DNA of 64,000 nucleotides, taken from assembly GCF_029227915.1 (NCBI RefSeq), contig NC_079882.1, positions 18,922,501 through 18,986,500 on the forward strand, given 5' to 3'. The notes beneath the pieces are model-generated. The model saw only the letters and a program-made list of their open reading frames with translations, made no database searches and was not told the origin of the DNA. Position 1 is the stretch's first letter; every line of letters begins with the position of its first letter. Shown here piece by piece: positions 13,777 through 25,600 of the stretch. The position numbers and the translations under genes are program-made. The stretch comes from Hydractinia symbiolongicarpus (lineage: Eukaryota > Cnidaria > Hydrozoa > Anthoathecata > Hydractiniidae).

Positions 13777-16700
13777 TCACTTAAAGTTTAATCGTCTATT
13801 TTTCAATGAAAATTTCTCAATAACATCAGAAATATTAGGAATGATGTTTTGATGTACATGCATTAAGGCTAAGCCATTTAGTCTATCTGAGTCCATGGTT
13901 GTGCGAGTAAATGTTTTTAACCTCTTCATGGCTGAAAATGTCCTTTCACACTCGCAAGAAGTCACAGGTAAAGTGGCTAAAATTCTCAAGGCCACTTTTA
14001 CATTTTCAAACCCAGTAAAATTGACAGATTTCAATGTGGAGGAAATGTTGTTAGGTATAGGCCCTTCATATGATTTCCAGTAAATTTCCCAAAGTTCCAA
14101 TTCATGTTCGATAGATTGAACATTGGGCAAGTCTTCTAGATAGAATTGAAAGAAAGCATTGAACCTTTTTTTCCAATCTACATTTTCTTTGATAAGACTC
14201 AGCATTTTTTCTGGGAGAATAGCTAGCCCACTATAGCAAGACAATGCTTTTTCTTCAAACCTGCCAGTAAGTTCGGAATGTAAATGATCCAACATAGGTA
14301 TTGTAATATTCCTTTTATAATGATCAGAAGGATTTTCTGATGGTGTGTTGGATCTAAAAAGTGTTATACCCGAGGTTCGAGGACTTGCCTCAGTAACATG
14401 TAGTTCCTTAGCAAGATCAGAAGCTTCTTTGTACCACTTTTCATGGTAGTAGTCAATGTTGTTTCTAACCATGGTAGTACGAGACTTGAGAGCATCTATC
14501 ATGTGTATACCATCCATGATATCATTTGCTCTGCTTTGTAAAAGCTCAGTTACTTGTAAAGTCATCAAAAAAATATTTTTAGTGATCATAAATGTAGCCA
14601 TGAAATCAAATGAGGTTAGGACTTTTAAAAAAGGAAGAGCTTTAGAGGATGTGTCAGCATTACAAACATGATTTAAATTTAAATTCATTTCATCTAATGT
14701 GTTTACAATAGCTACATAAAGGTCATTAAATACCTCCATACCTTTAATTCTCTCAACCCACCTTGTTGCACAAACATTAAATAATTTATATTTTGTAGCT
14801 GATGGACAGTGTTCCTTGATATTACGTTCTAAAATCAACCGCCTAGTTTCAGAGTAATTAAAAAAAAATGAAATGTCTCTAATCTGTCCCATAACATTCT
14901 CAACTGCTTGAATGCCACAGGTTTTACAGATTGCTAAATTTAATCGATGGCTATGGCAATGCGTATACAAGGCTTTTCGGTTTATGCGTAGGATTCTTGC
15001 TGCCAAACCATTTCTAAAACCTGCCACTGAACCTGCACCATCGTAACCTTGACCTCTACAATCCATTATATTTAGCTGAAGATCTTCTGCGAGACATTTT
15101 AGGACAATTTTACATAAACCATCACCTGACAAACCTTCCCCACAATGAACCAGTCTTAAAAATTCTTCCCTAACATCACAATTTTGGTCAACAAACCTTA
15201 TACAAAGAGAAAATTGCTCTTTGCATGAACTGTCCATGCATTCATCACCAAGAATAGAAAAAAATTTACTGCCTTTTATTTCAAGAACAATTTTTTCAGT
15301 GATGACTTCACCAATACAATTAATCAACTCATTCTGAGCTGTTTTTGAAATGTAGGTAGCATTTTTTGCACTGTTGTCAAGAGTTTCTTTGAAAACAGGG
15401 TTTGCACGAGCTCTATAATTTAAAATTTCTATGAAATTACCTACTCCCCCAGATGAGTAACTGCCTACTTCAGGATGATAACTGCTATCATCTCTATGAC
15501 CTCTTAAAGGGATATTTAGTCTTCCACACAACAAAATTGTATCGATGATTGGCTCAAGTTTGGCTTTATTTTCAGAAATCTGTTTACTTATTTGCTGATC
15601 AACAAGTTCAGAAATTGGTTTGCTTTTACCAGAATGCTGGCTCAAATATGTTGTAAACAGTGAAAATGTTGCCTGGTGAAGACTTTTTACAGAGCTAGAT
15701 GTTTTTTCATGGTTTTTGAACAACGTTGTAGCACAACGTTTTGCATTAACAGGCTGTGTTACCAGATTTCTTATGTTTTTTAACAAATTAGGAAACTTAT
15801 TTCCAAAAAGAACACATGGCAAACAGTAACCACCATCATAAGCAGGTGAATAACAAAGCCAGGTGTATTGTTTTAACCAATCAAATTTAAAGGAACGACC
15901 ATCTTTAACAGGAAATTTATAGTTATTATCAGGGATGAAAACTTCGTTTATTAATTTAATTATTTCTGAATATTCCATGTTTTGAACTTTATTCATATAC
16001 GAAGCTATATCGTTGGCTAAGGTTATTTCGGTTGACACAGAAATAATAGAACTTATTGCACCTCCAGAGGATTGCTTAGTTACAGGACTAATACTAGTCA
16101 CTGATTTAACAGTAGAACTTGATGACATTGGAATATTTTTTGTTTTGGTTGACATATTGACAGCAGGAAATGTTACTGTAGGTCTGTCAGAAGCAATACC
16201 TAGGTCATTCATGCCATGTCTATTTACCCAGAAAGGCAATTTTGACTGCTTATTTTTTTTAATCACAGGTTTTGGCAATGGTTGCTTGATTTTTCTTTTT
16301 GGATGTACACCACATAATAGAGGCACAAAATGATTATGTTTAAATTCAATTTGTGTCGGTAAAGTACCACAATAACAAAGTAAAATGTGAAGACTTGTAG
16401 AAGAAACTGCAGAATCTCTAGGTTCAATATTTTGACTGTAAAGAAGTTTCAATTTTGCGTGACCACAGTCTGGATATAGTGTAATGATGTTCCTCGAAAT
16501 TGCTGAGGACAGTGCAAGAACACAAACAAAACTACACCACTCAAAGTTTTTTATATTATGCATTGCCTCTACTTTAATTAAAGCATCAGCAGTTTTACCT
16601 GAATCTAAAGCAGCATGTGAAACTAAGAGACCACCTAAAATGTTTCTGAAATTGTTAAAATAAACTCCTTTGCCTTTCTCATATGCCGAAATTATAGTGG

Positions 16701-17413
16701 GATGCTTTATATAAAAGCCACTATTTAAATACAGTTCTAACGATGTCAAAGTTCTTAGTTTTCGAACAAGAGAGTTATCTCCACACAAAAACAAAGATAC
16801 AGAGCTGTATAAACAGTTACCTGAGGCTTGTGACCTAAAGAAAGTAAAAGTTAAAAATTAAACAAAATTCCCAACTATCACACAAGCAGCTGCTGGCTAG
16901 CTATACTCCATACTAAACTTAACAAACTCATCAAAACATAAAACAAGATTACACTTGTCTCAGTTATCTTGTTTTTAAAAAAACAAACTATTCATATGAA
17001 CGAGGTTATTAATTGAAGCTTTTGTTTTGATAAGAAAGATTTAATAACACGTTTTGTAAGAACATCTGTGGAGGTGGGGGTTAATTATTTCATAACAATC
17101 AGTGCTGGTGCTTAATAACTTTTAATGTTTTTCACAAAGAGGTACCTAATACTCAAGACAGAAAAAGCTACAAAAATTATCTAGCTACTTACTTCAAAGC
17201 AATAAATTTGTCTTTAGCAAAGGTTGGAATAAAGGTTTCAGCAACTAGATCGCGAAAATACTTCTTTCCAACATTATTAATCCTCTCATTATCCGAAAAG
17301 GTAGCTGAATCCAGAATTTCTTTTTTCAATTTTGCATACAACTCATTCAATTTATTCAAATCATTTGACTTGAAAGCTTCTTCAACAGTGTACTCCTGAT
17401 CAAGGGAATCCAT
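13777..17413 (-). CDS. hAT transposase with N-terminal OTU-like protease domain
   Basis: Two exons: 17193-17413 and 13777-16834, joined GTAAGT/TTTAG with phase 2, giving 1,092 residues and an exact multiple of three. Residues about 75-250 look like an OTU-type cysteine protease: SGNCLY (Cys81 as nucleophile) and NHFVPLL (His242), the two catalytic signatures in the proper order. A TTF-like zinc finger (WLCYSP...GYCLPCVLFG) lies near 390-417, followed by the DUF4371/RNase H-like core with D604 (LGDECMD) and D672 (GYDGAG), and the C-terminal hAT dimerisation block with CECERTFSAMKRLKT (Glu about 1037). All expected hAT catalytic acids are present. An alternative upstream ATG at 17621-17623 would add 70 residues made largely of a 21-residue repeat coded by the 63-bp DNA repeat; the internal ATG (MDSLDQ) is preferred. 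The protein would cut and rejoin the element ends in the nucleus. The role of the protease-like domain is unknown. Confidence 0.88.
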
Positions 17414-17462
17414 GTTGAAAAAGAAGGACACACCCTTGGCCGCACAGAGATTTATGTAAAAC

Positions 17463-17690
17463 TTACCCGCGGTCGTTTTAGGCGTTTTTCTTCTCGGTTT
17501 TAGAATTCTATTCATTTGAAGTTGAAGACCCACGGACGTTTTAGGCGTTTTTTCTTCCGATTTAAGAATTCCATTCATTTGAAGTTGAAAACCCACGGAC
17601 GTTTTAGGCGTTTTTTCTTCCACCCGTGATTTTCATTCATTTAAAACTTGGAAACCCACGGACGTTTTAGGCGAATCGGTATCTTGCCTA
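17463..17690 (-). repeat. 63-bp subterminal tandem repeat of the hAT element
   Basis: Four copies with an exact 63-bp period (anchor CGG(A/T)CGTTTTAGG at 17470, 17533, 17596 and 17659). Subterminal repeats in hAT elements usually bind transposase. Because 63 is a multiple of three, the copies also encode an in-frame repeat EEKTPKTSVG-x-QLQMN upstream of the preferred start codon. Confidence 0.85.
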
Positions 17691-17911
17691 AAATCGCCCC
17701 GGGTTTACTTCTTATTGAATTTTTAAAAAAAAACAGTTCCTAACAACGCGCATCCAGGTTGGCGAAGCAAAGTTAGCACTACAAGACAAATTTACAAAAA
17801 TATTTATTACTTTCACAAGTTATGCTATATGGCATATTTTCCTTTTTTTTGCCCAAGCTTAGGCTTAGGCAATTGCCTAGGCTGCCTAACCCTAGATCCG
17901 CCCCTGAATAG

Positions 17912-20900
17912 AGTTGATATCTTGGGTGGTTTTCTAGTTAAGCGATCGCTGTGCTTGCACGAATTTCGTAGCTCAAATTGGAGCTTTAAATGCAATAAAT
18001 GCTGACGTCATTATGTTATTTTTCTAGGCATCAAGGGGTATATCGTAAAAAGGAATTTATTTATATAATTCACATTAAAAACAACTTGTAATTTTTACCC
18101 TTAAAAATTATTCATGTCAGCGATTGTTTATACAGACCATATAACTCGGCAGTGGATGACAAGTTTCATTCATATTATAATTTGTTACTCGATCACTATA
18201 CATGCAAATTTCCCCCACATCGTTAGTGCTTGTAAATTTCATCTTCTTGATACCGCCCTATGTATGCATAGGAAATTGGTGCGCGTAAATACAATCAACG
18301 CAATTTTCCGCTTGTGTCTAGCAAATGCTTTGATGACAAAAGAGAACAAACGATCAGCACATGATTTTGTGAAACTAAAAGCTATTAATTAAAAACCAAT
18401 ATCCTCAACGGAAATTTCCATGTACTTTAACATGCTTACATGACAAACATTGATGCTATAAAATTATAAAAGATTGATAATTGATTGTCCTTTTTGACGT
18501 TAAATGATTTCTAAAAATTATATTATTATTCTTTGATTTGTTATATTTGTTTCTTTTCTTTGCTAAAACCCCCTGTCCGGTAACCTTGTCCCCAGTTTCT
18601 TTTAAATTTTTTAATCCGAGTGAAAACTACTTGTTAAGCTTCTACCTAAATGATATGTAGGGGACAACATACATGCCGCATCACGCAACCATCAATGCTT
18701 AAAAAGTCTTGAGATAGATCAAGTGTATTTTAGTACCATAGACCTGGTCCTTGTTAGCTGCGCTAGGTAAGCAGCGCCATTTGTCGTGTTAGTCTACACT
18801 TCTTTTTCATAAGAAACATTTTACAAGCAACACGAGACTCAAATCTTTCAAAAAGCAACAGACAAACAATAACCTAGCCTAAAGTAGATGCATCTTCCTC
18901 CAAATGTTGTATAAAAGAACAAAAGCAGAAATTATAAAAAAAACAATAGTTTCCCAGACATATTCTGCTTTAAAAGTTATGTAAGTTCCATAAAAAAAAC
19001 GCGATTAAACTGGATTTTAATTTCGATTGGCTCTAGCCACGTTCCAGATAGCTAGTTAACGAGCAACAACTAACAGTTGAGCCTGTGAAATGAAGAAAAT
19101 TAAGCAACCTTGAGCCTCAGTTAAAATACCATTCATATCCGAAGAAAAAAGGGTCAAGAAGTTATATTGTAATCGGATTAAATGAAATCAAATTGACTTG
19201 CACGGTCATAGAAACTGAAACCGCAAAAATTATCAACGGTCTTTGTTGTTCCTTACTATCACCTTTTAACCATGCTATGTCATTGAAGGGAAAGCAAACT
19301 GGTAAATAATTTTGCTTACGTAATGTTAACGTGTTTCTAATTGTCTGCGTTTGACCCATCAGCATGTGTTTCGTTGCTTTGTAAAAATGACAATGCTCTT
19401 GCATTAATGCTAAAACGCATGTATGCTTGCTTTGTTCACACGATTTTTTCCGTACGCACCATCTTCTATGCCACGTTCGGCTAAATTTGAATAAAAATTA
19501 TGCTTAAAATATAAGTAACAACCCAAGCTTAATTGAAGCCCAAGGTTAAATTATTAAGAAAAATTACTAATCATACACTATATTATTGTCCCTTTGTCCT
19601 GACGTTCTGTTTAACCCCTACGCCATAAGTGAGTGATCCCCAGTTACCCATAACTTGTGATCACAGACCCATATGAAAAAGAATTTAAATTTTAGCAAGC
19701 AGTACTCACGTTCACCAACGATAAGGTACCAGGTGTCTAGAAATAGGGTTCAAAGACGAAAAATTGTCGGTGAACATAACCTTGAATATTTCGAGTTTTG
19801 TGAAAAAAGTTTAACGGTTAACTTTAAGGTTTTTGCGCCACTCGAAACATATAATGATATTTGGTTTGCGTTGTAATTTTCTATGATGATTCAATAGCCA
19901 TTTTTATTTCTTTGTACTTGAAGATATTTTTCACTTAGTGTTTTAGTAAAGCTAAGGTATGCTTACTTTCACATCTCTAACAATGCAAGAGGAATAAAGA
20001 ACTCATGGAATTAAAATAAGATTAAAAACAGATTGTCTGGTAAATAATGTGATTAATCCTGCTTCTGTACTTCCCGTGATAATGCTTTTTTTAAACTACT
20101 TGGATAATCTGACGATTTGTTCTGCTGAGTTTAAGTGACATTTGCCATGTAATAGGTCAACAAAATAATTTCGAAATTTCACAGGTTTTTTGCGAGAGAA
20201 AGAAATAGTCTGTCAAATTCTATGATACATCGCGAAATGAATCACATTTTCATCTTGTGTCAAAGAATCTTCTAAACTCTTTATGAAATAAGCTAAATCA
20301 AAGCAACGACGTTCAAACCTTCTTGATTAAAGACTTCTAAAGCTTGGTGTCCATCTACGTTAAAAATAGCGATGACTACAAGTGCACACATTCGATATAA
20401 AATAGGTTGCAAGATTGTTAGTCCATCGCCTTAATTTTTTCGCGATTGTCAATGAACATTTTTCATTCTTATCGCAAAATTTATTTTCGTGAAAACATTT
20501 TTTTTATCATTGAAAGAATACCGATGATATTTTTTCAAACTTTCATTTTTATAAAAAGATATATTGTAAAAAAATCTAAACTCGCTTAACAATGCTTAAC
20601 AAACAACCAGATTGGTCGTTTTTTACCTTCTGGCTACTGCTGTTCCTATCGGGATCGTGTAAACAGGTGCGTTTCACCCGTTTAAATAAATGAAAAAAAT
20701 GTCAGTTTATACTGTTTCGTTTAAATTGATCAGGAAATTCCGCCAACAAAAATTGAATGGCATGCGTGTTGAAATAAAACATTGGACGAAGCATGAGCAA
20801 CCTTGCTGAGAATAAAAGTTTAGCAGAAAAAGTAAAAAAAAAAAAAACTTGTTTGTATGAGGGAACAGTGTTTTTAAAAGTAAGATGAAGAAGGAGAATT

Positions 20901-21409
20901 CTTGGATGTTGTTAAGAATTGTTGACCAAGAGAGAAGTGTGCTAGTAGAATTAAAATCCAGTTAGTGGGCTGTTGTAGAGTTCTTGTAATGCAACAGAAT
21001 GCAGACTCAAATTGTATTTACCGAAGTAAAATAATGATAAAGCTAATACGTCTTCAATATATGAATGTAATCCTGCAATTATAATCATAATTTTACCATG
21101 TGTTTCAGTTGTATTGTTGTGTAATGGAAAATCTTCTTTTCAGTTTTATCGTGGTTGGCTGTTCCTAAGGAGAGATCGTTTAGACACGTGAAAAATGATG
21201 AGATTTGTCATATTAGTATGAATGTCTTTGTCTCAAAAAATACTATTTTTCTCAGCAATCTAAGAATCCTCGTTAAATCCTCGCTAAAAAGGAAAAGATG
21301 TACCTCCGAGCCCGACAATATTGCAAAATTTACATGAAACGCTAGGAGAGATATCTGCGTCGCAGGGTCGTGAAAAGGAAATGTATTAGTCACATTGAAT
21401 GTGAAATTT
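17912..21409. other. No recognised gene
   Basis: AT-rich sequence after the hAT element. The first 50 bp or so may be the far half of the split SINE-like repeat. Short open frames lack motifs. A word 'ccccagttacccata' near 19636 faintly recalls the dispersed repeat at 4.5 kb. Confidence 0.4.
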
Positions 21410-21688
21410 TCACTTCAAAAGAAAAGTCAGGAAGTCAGTAATATCCTTTAATAAAAAGTAAAAAGCATTGTTACTGACAGTTTCCGCTTGAGAACGAGGT
21501 TTTCGTAATATATTGATGGATTCCACGCGACCACAAGGATTAGCGTTTGTCATAATTTGAATACGGACTGTTAACTCATCCATCGTCGTTGTGTGATAAA
21601 GAGCGCAGCCGAAACCATCGGAAGCCACAAACGTACTGAGCGTTAACTCCCCCGGACGAATAATACATTCACCATGGCAACAGGTCAT
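21410..21688 (-). CDS. Unrecognised coding-like open frame
   Basis: 92 codons on the minus strand, higher in GC than the neighbourhood and balanced in amino-acid use (for example RPGELTLSTFVASDGFGC and MDELTVRIQIMTNANPCGR). No family is recognised. It may be an exon of an unknown minus-strand gene together with the next frame at 21953-22156, or a relic. Confidence 0.3.
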   Translation of the reverse strand: MTCCHGECIIRPGELTLSTFVASDGFGCALYHTTTMDELTVRIQIMTNANPCGRVESINILRKPRSQAETVSNNAFYFLLKDITDFLTFLLK

Positions 21689-21952
21689 GTATGATTATTA
21701 TTTGATATACAAACTTCGAACACAATTAATTTAAGTAGGTGATAAAAGTGCTGAAAAAAGGGTTTGGTAACGAAACTGTTCAACGTAAAACCTATAAAAA
21801 CACGGTTATCAAATCTTTTATTGATGGCTAGAAAATAGACAGAGCTGCCGTCATTGTCTTAAATGAGAAGTTATGTTTGCCTCGGGATAACCGATATAAT
21901 TGGCTTTTAATGAGTTTAGTAATAAACTGTAAAAGACAAATCAATCAAGTCT

Positions 21953-22156
21953 TTATAAGCATGGCCACATTTCTAAATGTTTAATATCACTGAAATTTCT
22001 TTCATCGAAGACATCGCGCGGAATACGTTTGATGTTTTCTCGGGTGTATTGTACAATATAATTAGTAGGAATTCGTACCATCTGAATATGCACCCCTTGG
22101 AGAGAGTTGGGATCATTTGTCATCGGTGAGATAAAACGATCCGGGGTAAATATGTG
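21953..22156 (-). CDS. Unrecognised coding-like open frame, 67 codons
   Basis: The minus frame ending at TAA 21953 is open back to a TGA at 22157 and reads as ordinary protein (TPDRFISPMTNDPNSLQGV, IVQYTRENIKRIPRDVF). It has no ATG at its start, so it would need an upstream exon or be a relic. It lies in the same strand and order as the frame at 21410-21688. Function unknown. Confidence 0.3.
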   Translation of the reverse strand, partial: HIFTPDRFISPMTNDPNSLQGVHIQMVRIPTNYIVQYTRENIKRIPRDVFDERNFSDIKHLEMWPCL

Positions 22157-22666
22157 TCATGATGTAATGATTCCTTAGGGATTGTCAACATGATGAAGAA
22201 TTTTTCTATTCGGTATTTTTTTCGTCCAGATGTAAAGCTGCTAGTTGTAATGATGGAAAGGGAACATGAAGTCGTATATTGAATATCGAGATAACGACAG
22301 TGTTTTGAACTGACTGGGTTGCGATATGTATTTAGATGTGCGTGCTTTTGTCGGAAAAAATCGCATACTAGCATGTAGTGTTGGTTGTTATTTAGCGTGC
22401 CTGAAATAGTTTCATTGGGAGTGCTTCCTTGAGAAAAAATTTTTTTATATAAGGAAACTTCCGAGATTTTTAAATAACTTGAAATTTTTTGTTATTATGC
22501 ATGTATGTTTTCTGTTTTTCTAACAGTCAATGACATGTCAAAAATGTGTTACATATACGATACATTGTGACACAATTTTTATCAATGTTAAACTTTTCGT
22601 CTTGTATGTTGTAGACAAAAATACTAACAAGAGGAAATCAATTTATTATAATTAATTTCAACAAAG

Positions 22667-25600
22667 ATGAAAGCATTTGGCAGTGGACATTCTCTTATCG
22701 TCTTCTTAACGCTTATTCATCAAGTGACGACGAGTTGGTGGTAGGTCCATTTTTAACAATTTTATTTGTTTGTTTATTTTTTGCTCTTCTATGACATTAT
22801 AATACACTTTTTTATAAAAAAATATTTTTCGGAAGTTTAGAGTTATCGCAGTGCTTCTAGAATAAATGTTCATATAATTTTACTTTCCTGAAAAACTTTG
22901 TTGTGCTTTAGTTGAGACATAACAATAGTCGTCATGTAGGATATACATATTTTGAATATCAATGTCATATTTTGATATAAATTTGATTCCGTATTAAGTA
23001 AAAGCAGAAAAAAAGGCGGTCTTAGCCTTACTTCATGCTAGGGAAGGCGGTTTACTACAAAATACATTGAAAAGTCACCTGCTGTGACTATGCAGTACAG
23101 ACGTTTAATCAGTCTTGTGCAGCTCAAAGCATGATATCATAAACTTCACAGCAAGACGTTTTATGGTTTCACATACTAGAATTAATATCAGCGTTTCTTT
23201 GTTCTTTACATGTTATTATAAAATTTAGTGAATAGATGGAAATAAACATTGTGGGAAAATTTGTTTCAATTTGTCGGTTTATCCATCCGATATTTTTATT
23301 TACATTCCATTAGAGTGATTGTTTGCTTGTGTTGATGTACATAAACAAAGGGCGCAAAGCGATTCGTACGTTAGAAAAAGAAAACAGTTTTTATAGTAGG
23401 AATATGCTAAGTGCTAAAATAGATGTCTTATTTGTATCTTGTGAACTCTCCTTGCCATATCAAGCGAATTTCAAAAGACTTAATGCGAGTTTCTTTTTTT
23501 TATCCGATAGGTTGCCCGGAAATATTTTTATGAGAGCGATGGGTCTTGTTGAAGATCTCTCAAAAATTAGAGTACAATGAAAAATGCAAATACCACAAAA
23601 AAGCACATAAAAAGCAGTAATATATCCCTTCCTAAATAAAGAAAAATCATGATTTGACATCAATCGGAAAAGTTTGAAATTTACAGTCTCACGAAATAAA
23701 TTCCATAACAGAACAATACAGTAACTTTCTTGTTTACTCAGCTGTTTTTTTGAGAATATGAAAAGTCATTTACTAATTAAGCGAGCCGAAAAAAAAAAAA
23801 CTTTTTTTATGTCAAACTTATGTCTTTCATTAAAACAAATTTGTAAAACTCTTTGTATACGCATCATTTACTTGTAATTATCTTTGACGGTCTGTTTTAT
23901 GAGTTCAGTAAAAAAGAAAATAGTCAACCTCGTCAGAAAACTTAATTAGCTATATACATTAAAAAAATTCATGACCAAAACATTTTGTTGATTCTTGATG
24001 GCTTTTAAAAAAGGAAAATGGAACGTTTAATGATGTGTAGTTAACCAAATGTAAGAAATGACAAAAACTGGTAGTTCTACTTTGTGCCTGTAAACAAAAC
24101 GCGTAAAACGGTAAAACACAAAAACGTGACAAAAACTCGGGTTGTCTCAATGCATCTAGATCAGCCGGAAATATAATTGCCCTAAAAATTGTCCCTAGGT
24201 GATTTTTGAAAACTGCCAAGGTTCTTAAAATCTTAGCATTCCAAAATATTAATATTGCTACAACGTAATGTGATTTTTGGCGAGAAGCCAAATTAAAAAA
24301 GATGTAAAAAATTGACCTATTTGAATTCTGCATTCTTGTAACACGGTCTTCTTCAATCGGTATTTCATTTTCTTTGTTAGTTTTCTTAAATAAAAAACGT
24401 CTGTTAAAAAAAATAGCTAAAGGAGGTCTTTACTTCCGAATCTTCGCAAAATTCCTACATTGAAAAAAAAAACAATTCCAAAAAAAGCTTTTGTATAATT
24501 TCATTCATACTGATGAAAAGGAAATTGTCAGGAAACCGGTCGTAAAACATTCTATACTTAAAATTGTCACTCCGCGGTCAACAATCTCTGCATATAGTTA
24601 ACCCTGTTAAACCAACACGCGCCCATTTGCTATCATACAGAAATGAAATAGGCAAAATGTAACTCTAAGATGAAAAATCTAAAGAAATATGAAACACTTT
24701 GGCATTTCATTTTAATTGATTTAATTATAACACTAATTATTTCTTTATTTCCTTCTTAATTGTTATTTTTTAAACCGTATATACATAAGGGTTGGACCAG
24801 CAATTATATCTTCTGACCGCGGTGCCTTTTTTTAAAACAATTTAGTCCCTGATTAGTTTTATGACGTAAAAGACGGATGTATCATTCGAAACAAAAAAAC
24901 CAAAGTCGATGTTATCTTGCCAATGGCATGCAGGGAACGTTAGGAACTATTTTATTTTAACAACGGCGTCATTTCAGATAAATGTAACACATTTAAACAT
25001 ATCCTGAGGAATTACGAAGCAAACACAAGCCGCTAAATGTTTACTCATTACCAAGGTATAAAAATAATACAAGTAAACTGTTTGTGGTTGGAACAGCGAT
25101 TTCGATATTAAACTTAATGTTAACCTTTTAATAGGATTGAAAAAAATGCATAACAAAAGCAGAACGACAAAATTTAATCTTGTGTGATACGCACAGCCCA
25201 CAAAATAGTTTAAGGAATAACCTAAATTTCTACGACTTTTTTATCAACCATGTTTTCCTCGTTTAATTGCACAAATTAAAAAAAACTATGAACGATATGC
25301 CACGCCGTTCGCGTCAAGGGAAAATCTTTATTTTACCACTGGTACAATGGCAATAATTTTTTTGCAAAAATGCCAGAAAAGCGTTAACCACCAGTGGGTC
25401 TCATTTGATTAAAGCTGTAAAAGAAATTAAAAAGAATTGGTTTTGTTTGCATTAACATTTACTTGTGTTGCTTTATGAGTCTTTGGCATTGCATATTTTT
25501 ATTTTTTATTTTCTCATAATTTCCTATGCTGCCTTTTAAGATGTCAAACTCAACTTAAAATTCTGTGGACTGTGTGTTCACCATTCACTTTAGTTAAACT

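Larger units (their letters stand above)
12940..17906 (-). mobile_element. Complete hAT (DUF4371/ZMYM-type) DNA transposon
   Basis: Ends are 16-bp terminal inverted repeats, CAGAGGCGGATCTAGG at 12940-12955 and the complement of CAGGGGCGGATCTAGG at 17891-17906 (one mismatch). A perfect 5-bp direct duplication AATAG flanks it (12935-12939 and 17907-17911). The 4,967-bp element contains one transposase gene on the minus strand with no stop or frameshift and a four-copy 63-bp subterminal repeat beside the 5' end of that gene. Similar ends and an open gene point to a recent arrival. Most hAT families make 8-bp duplications; 5 bp is what the sequence shows here. Everything between the duplications appears to be transposon. 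Confidence 0.92.

Noticed and set aside
13895-16333. Plus-strand frames opposite the hAT gene
   Set aside because: Antisense shadows of the transposase frame, with no motif of their own.
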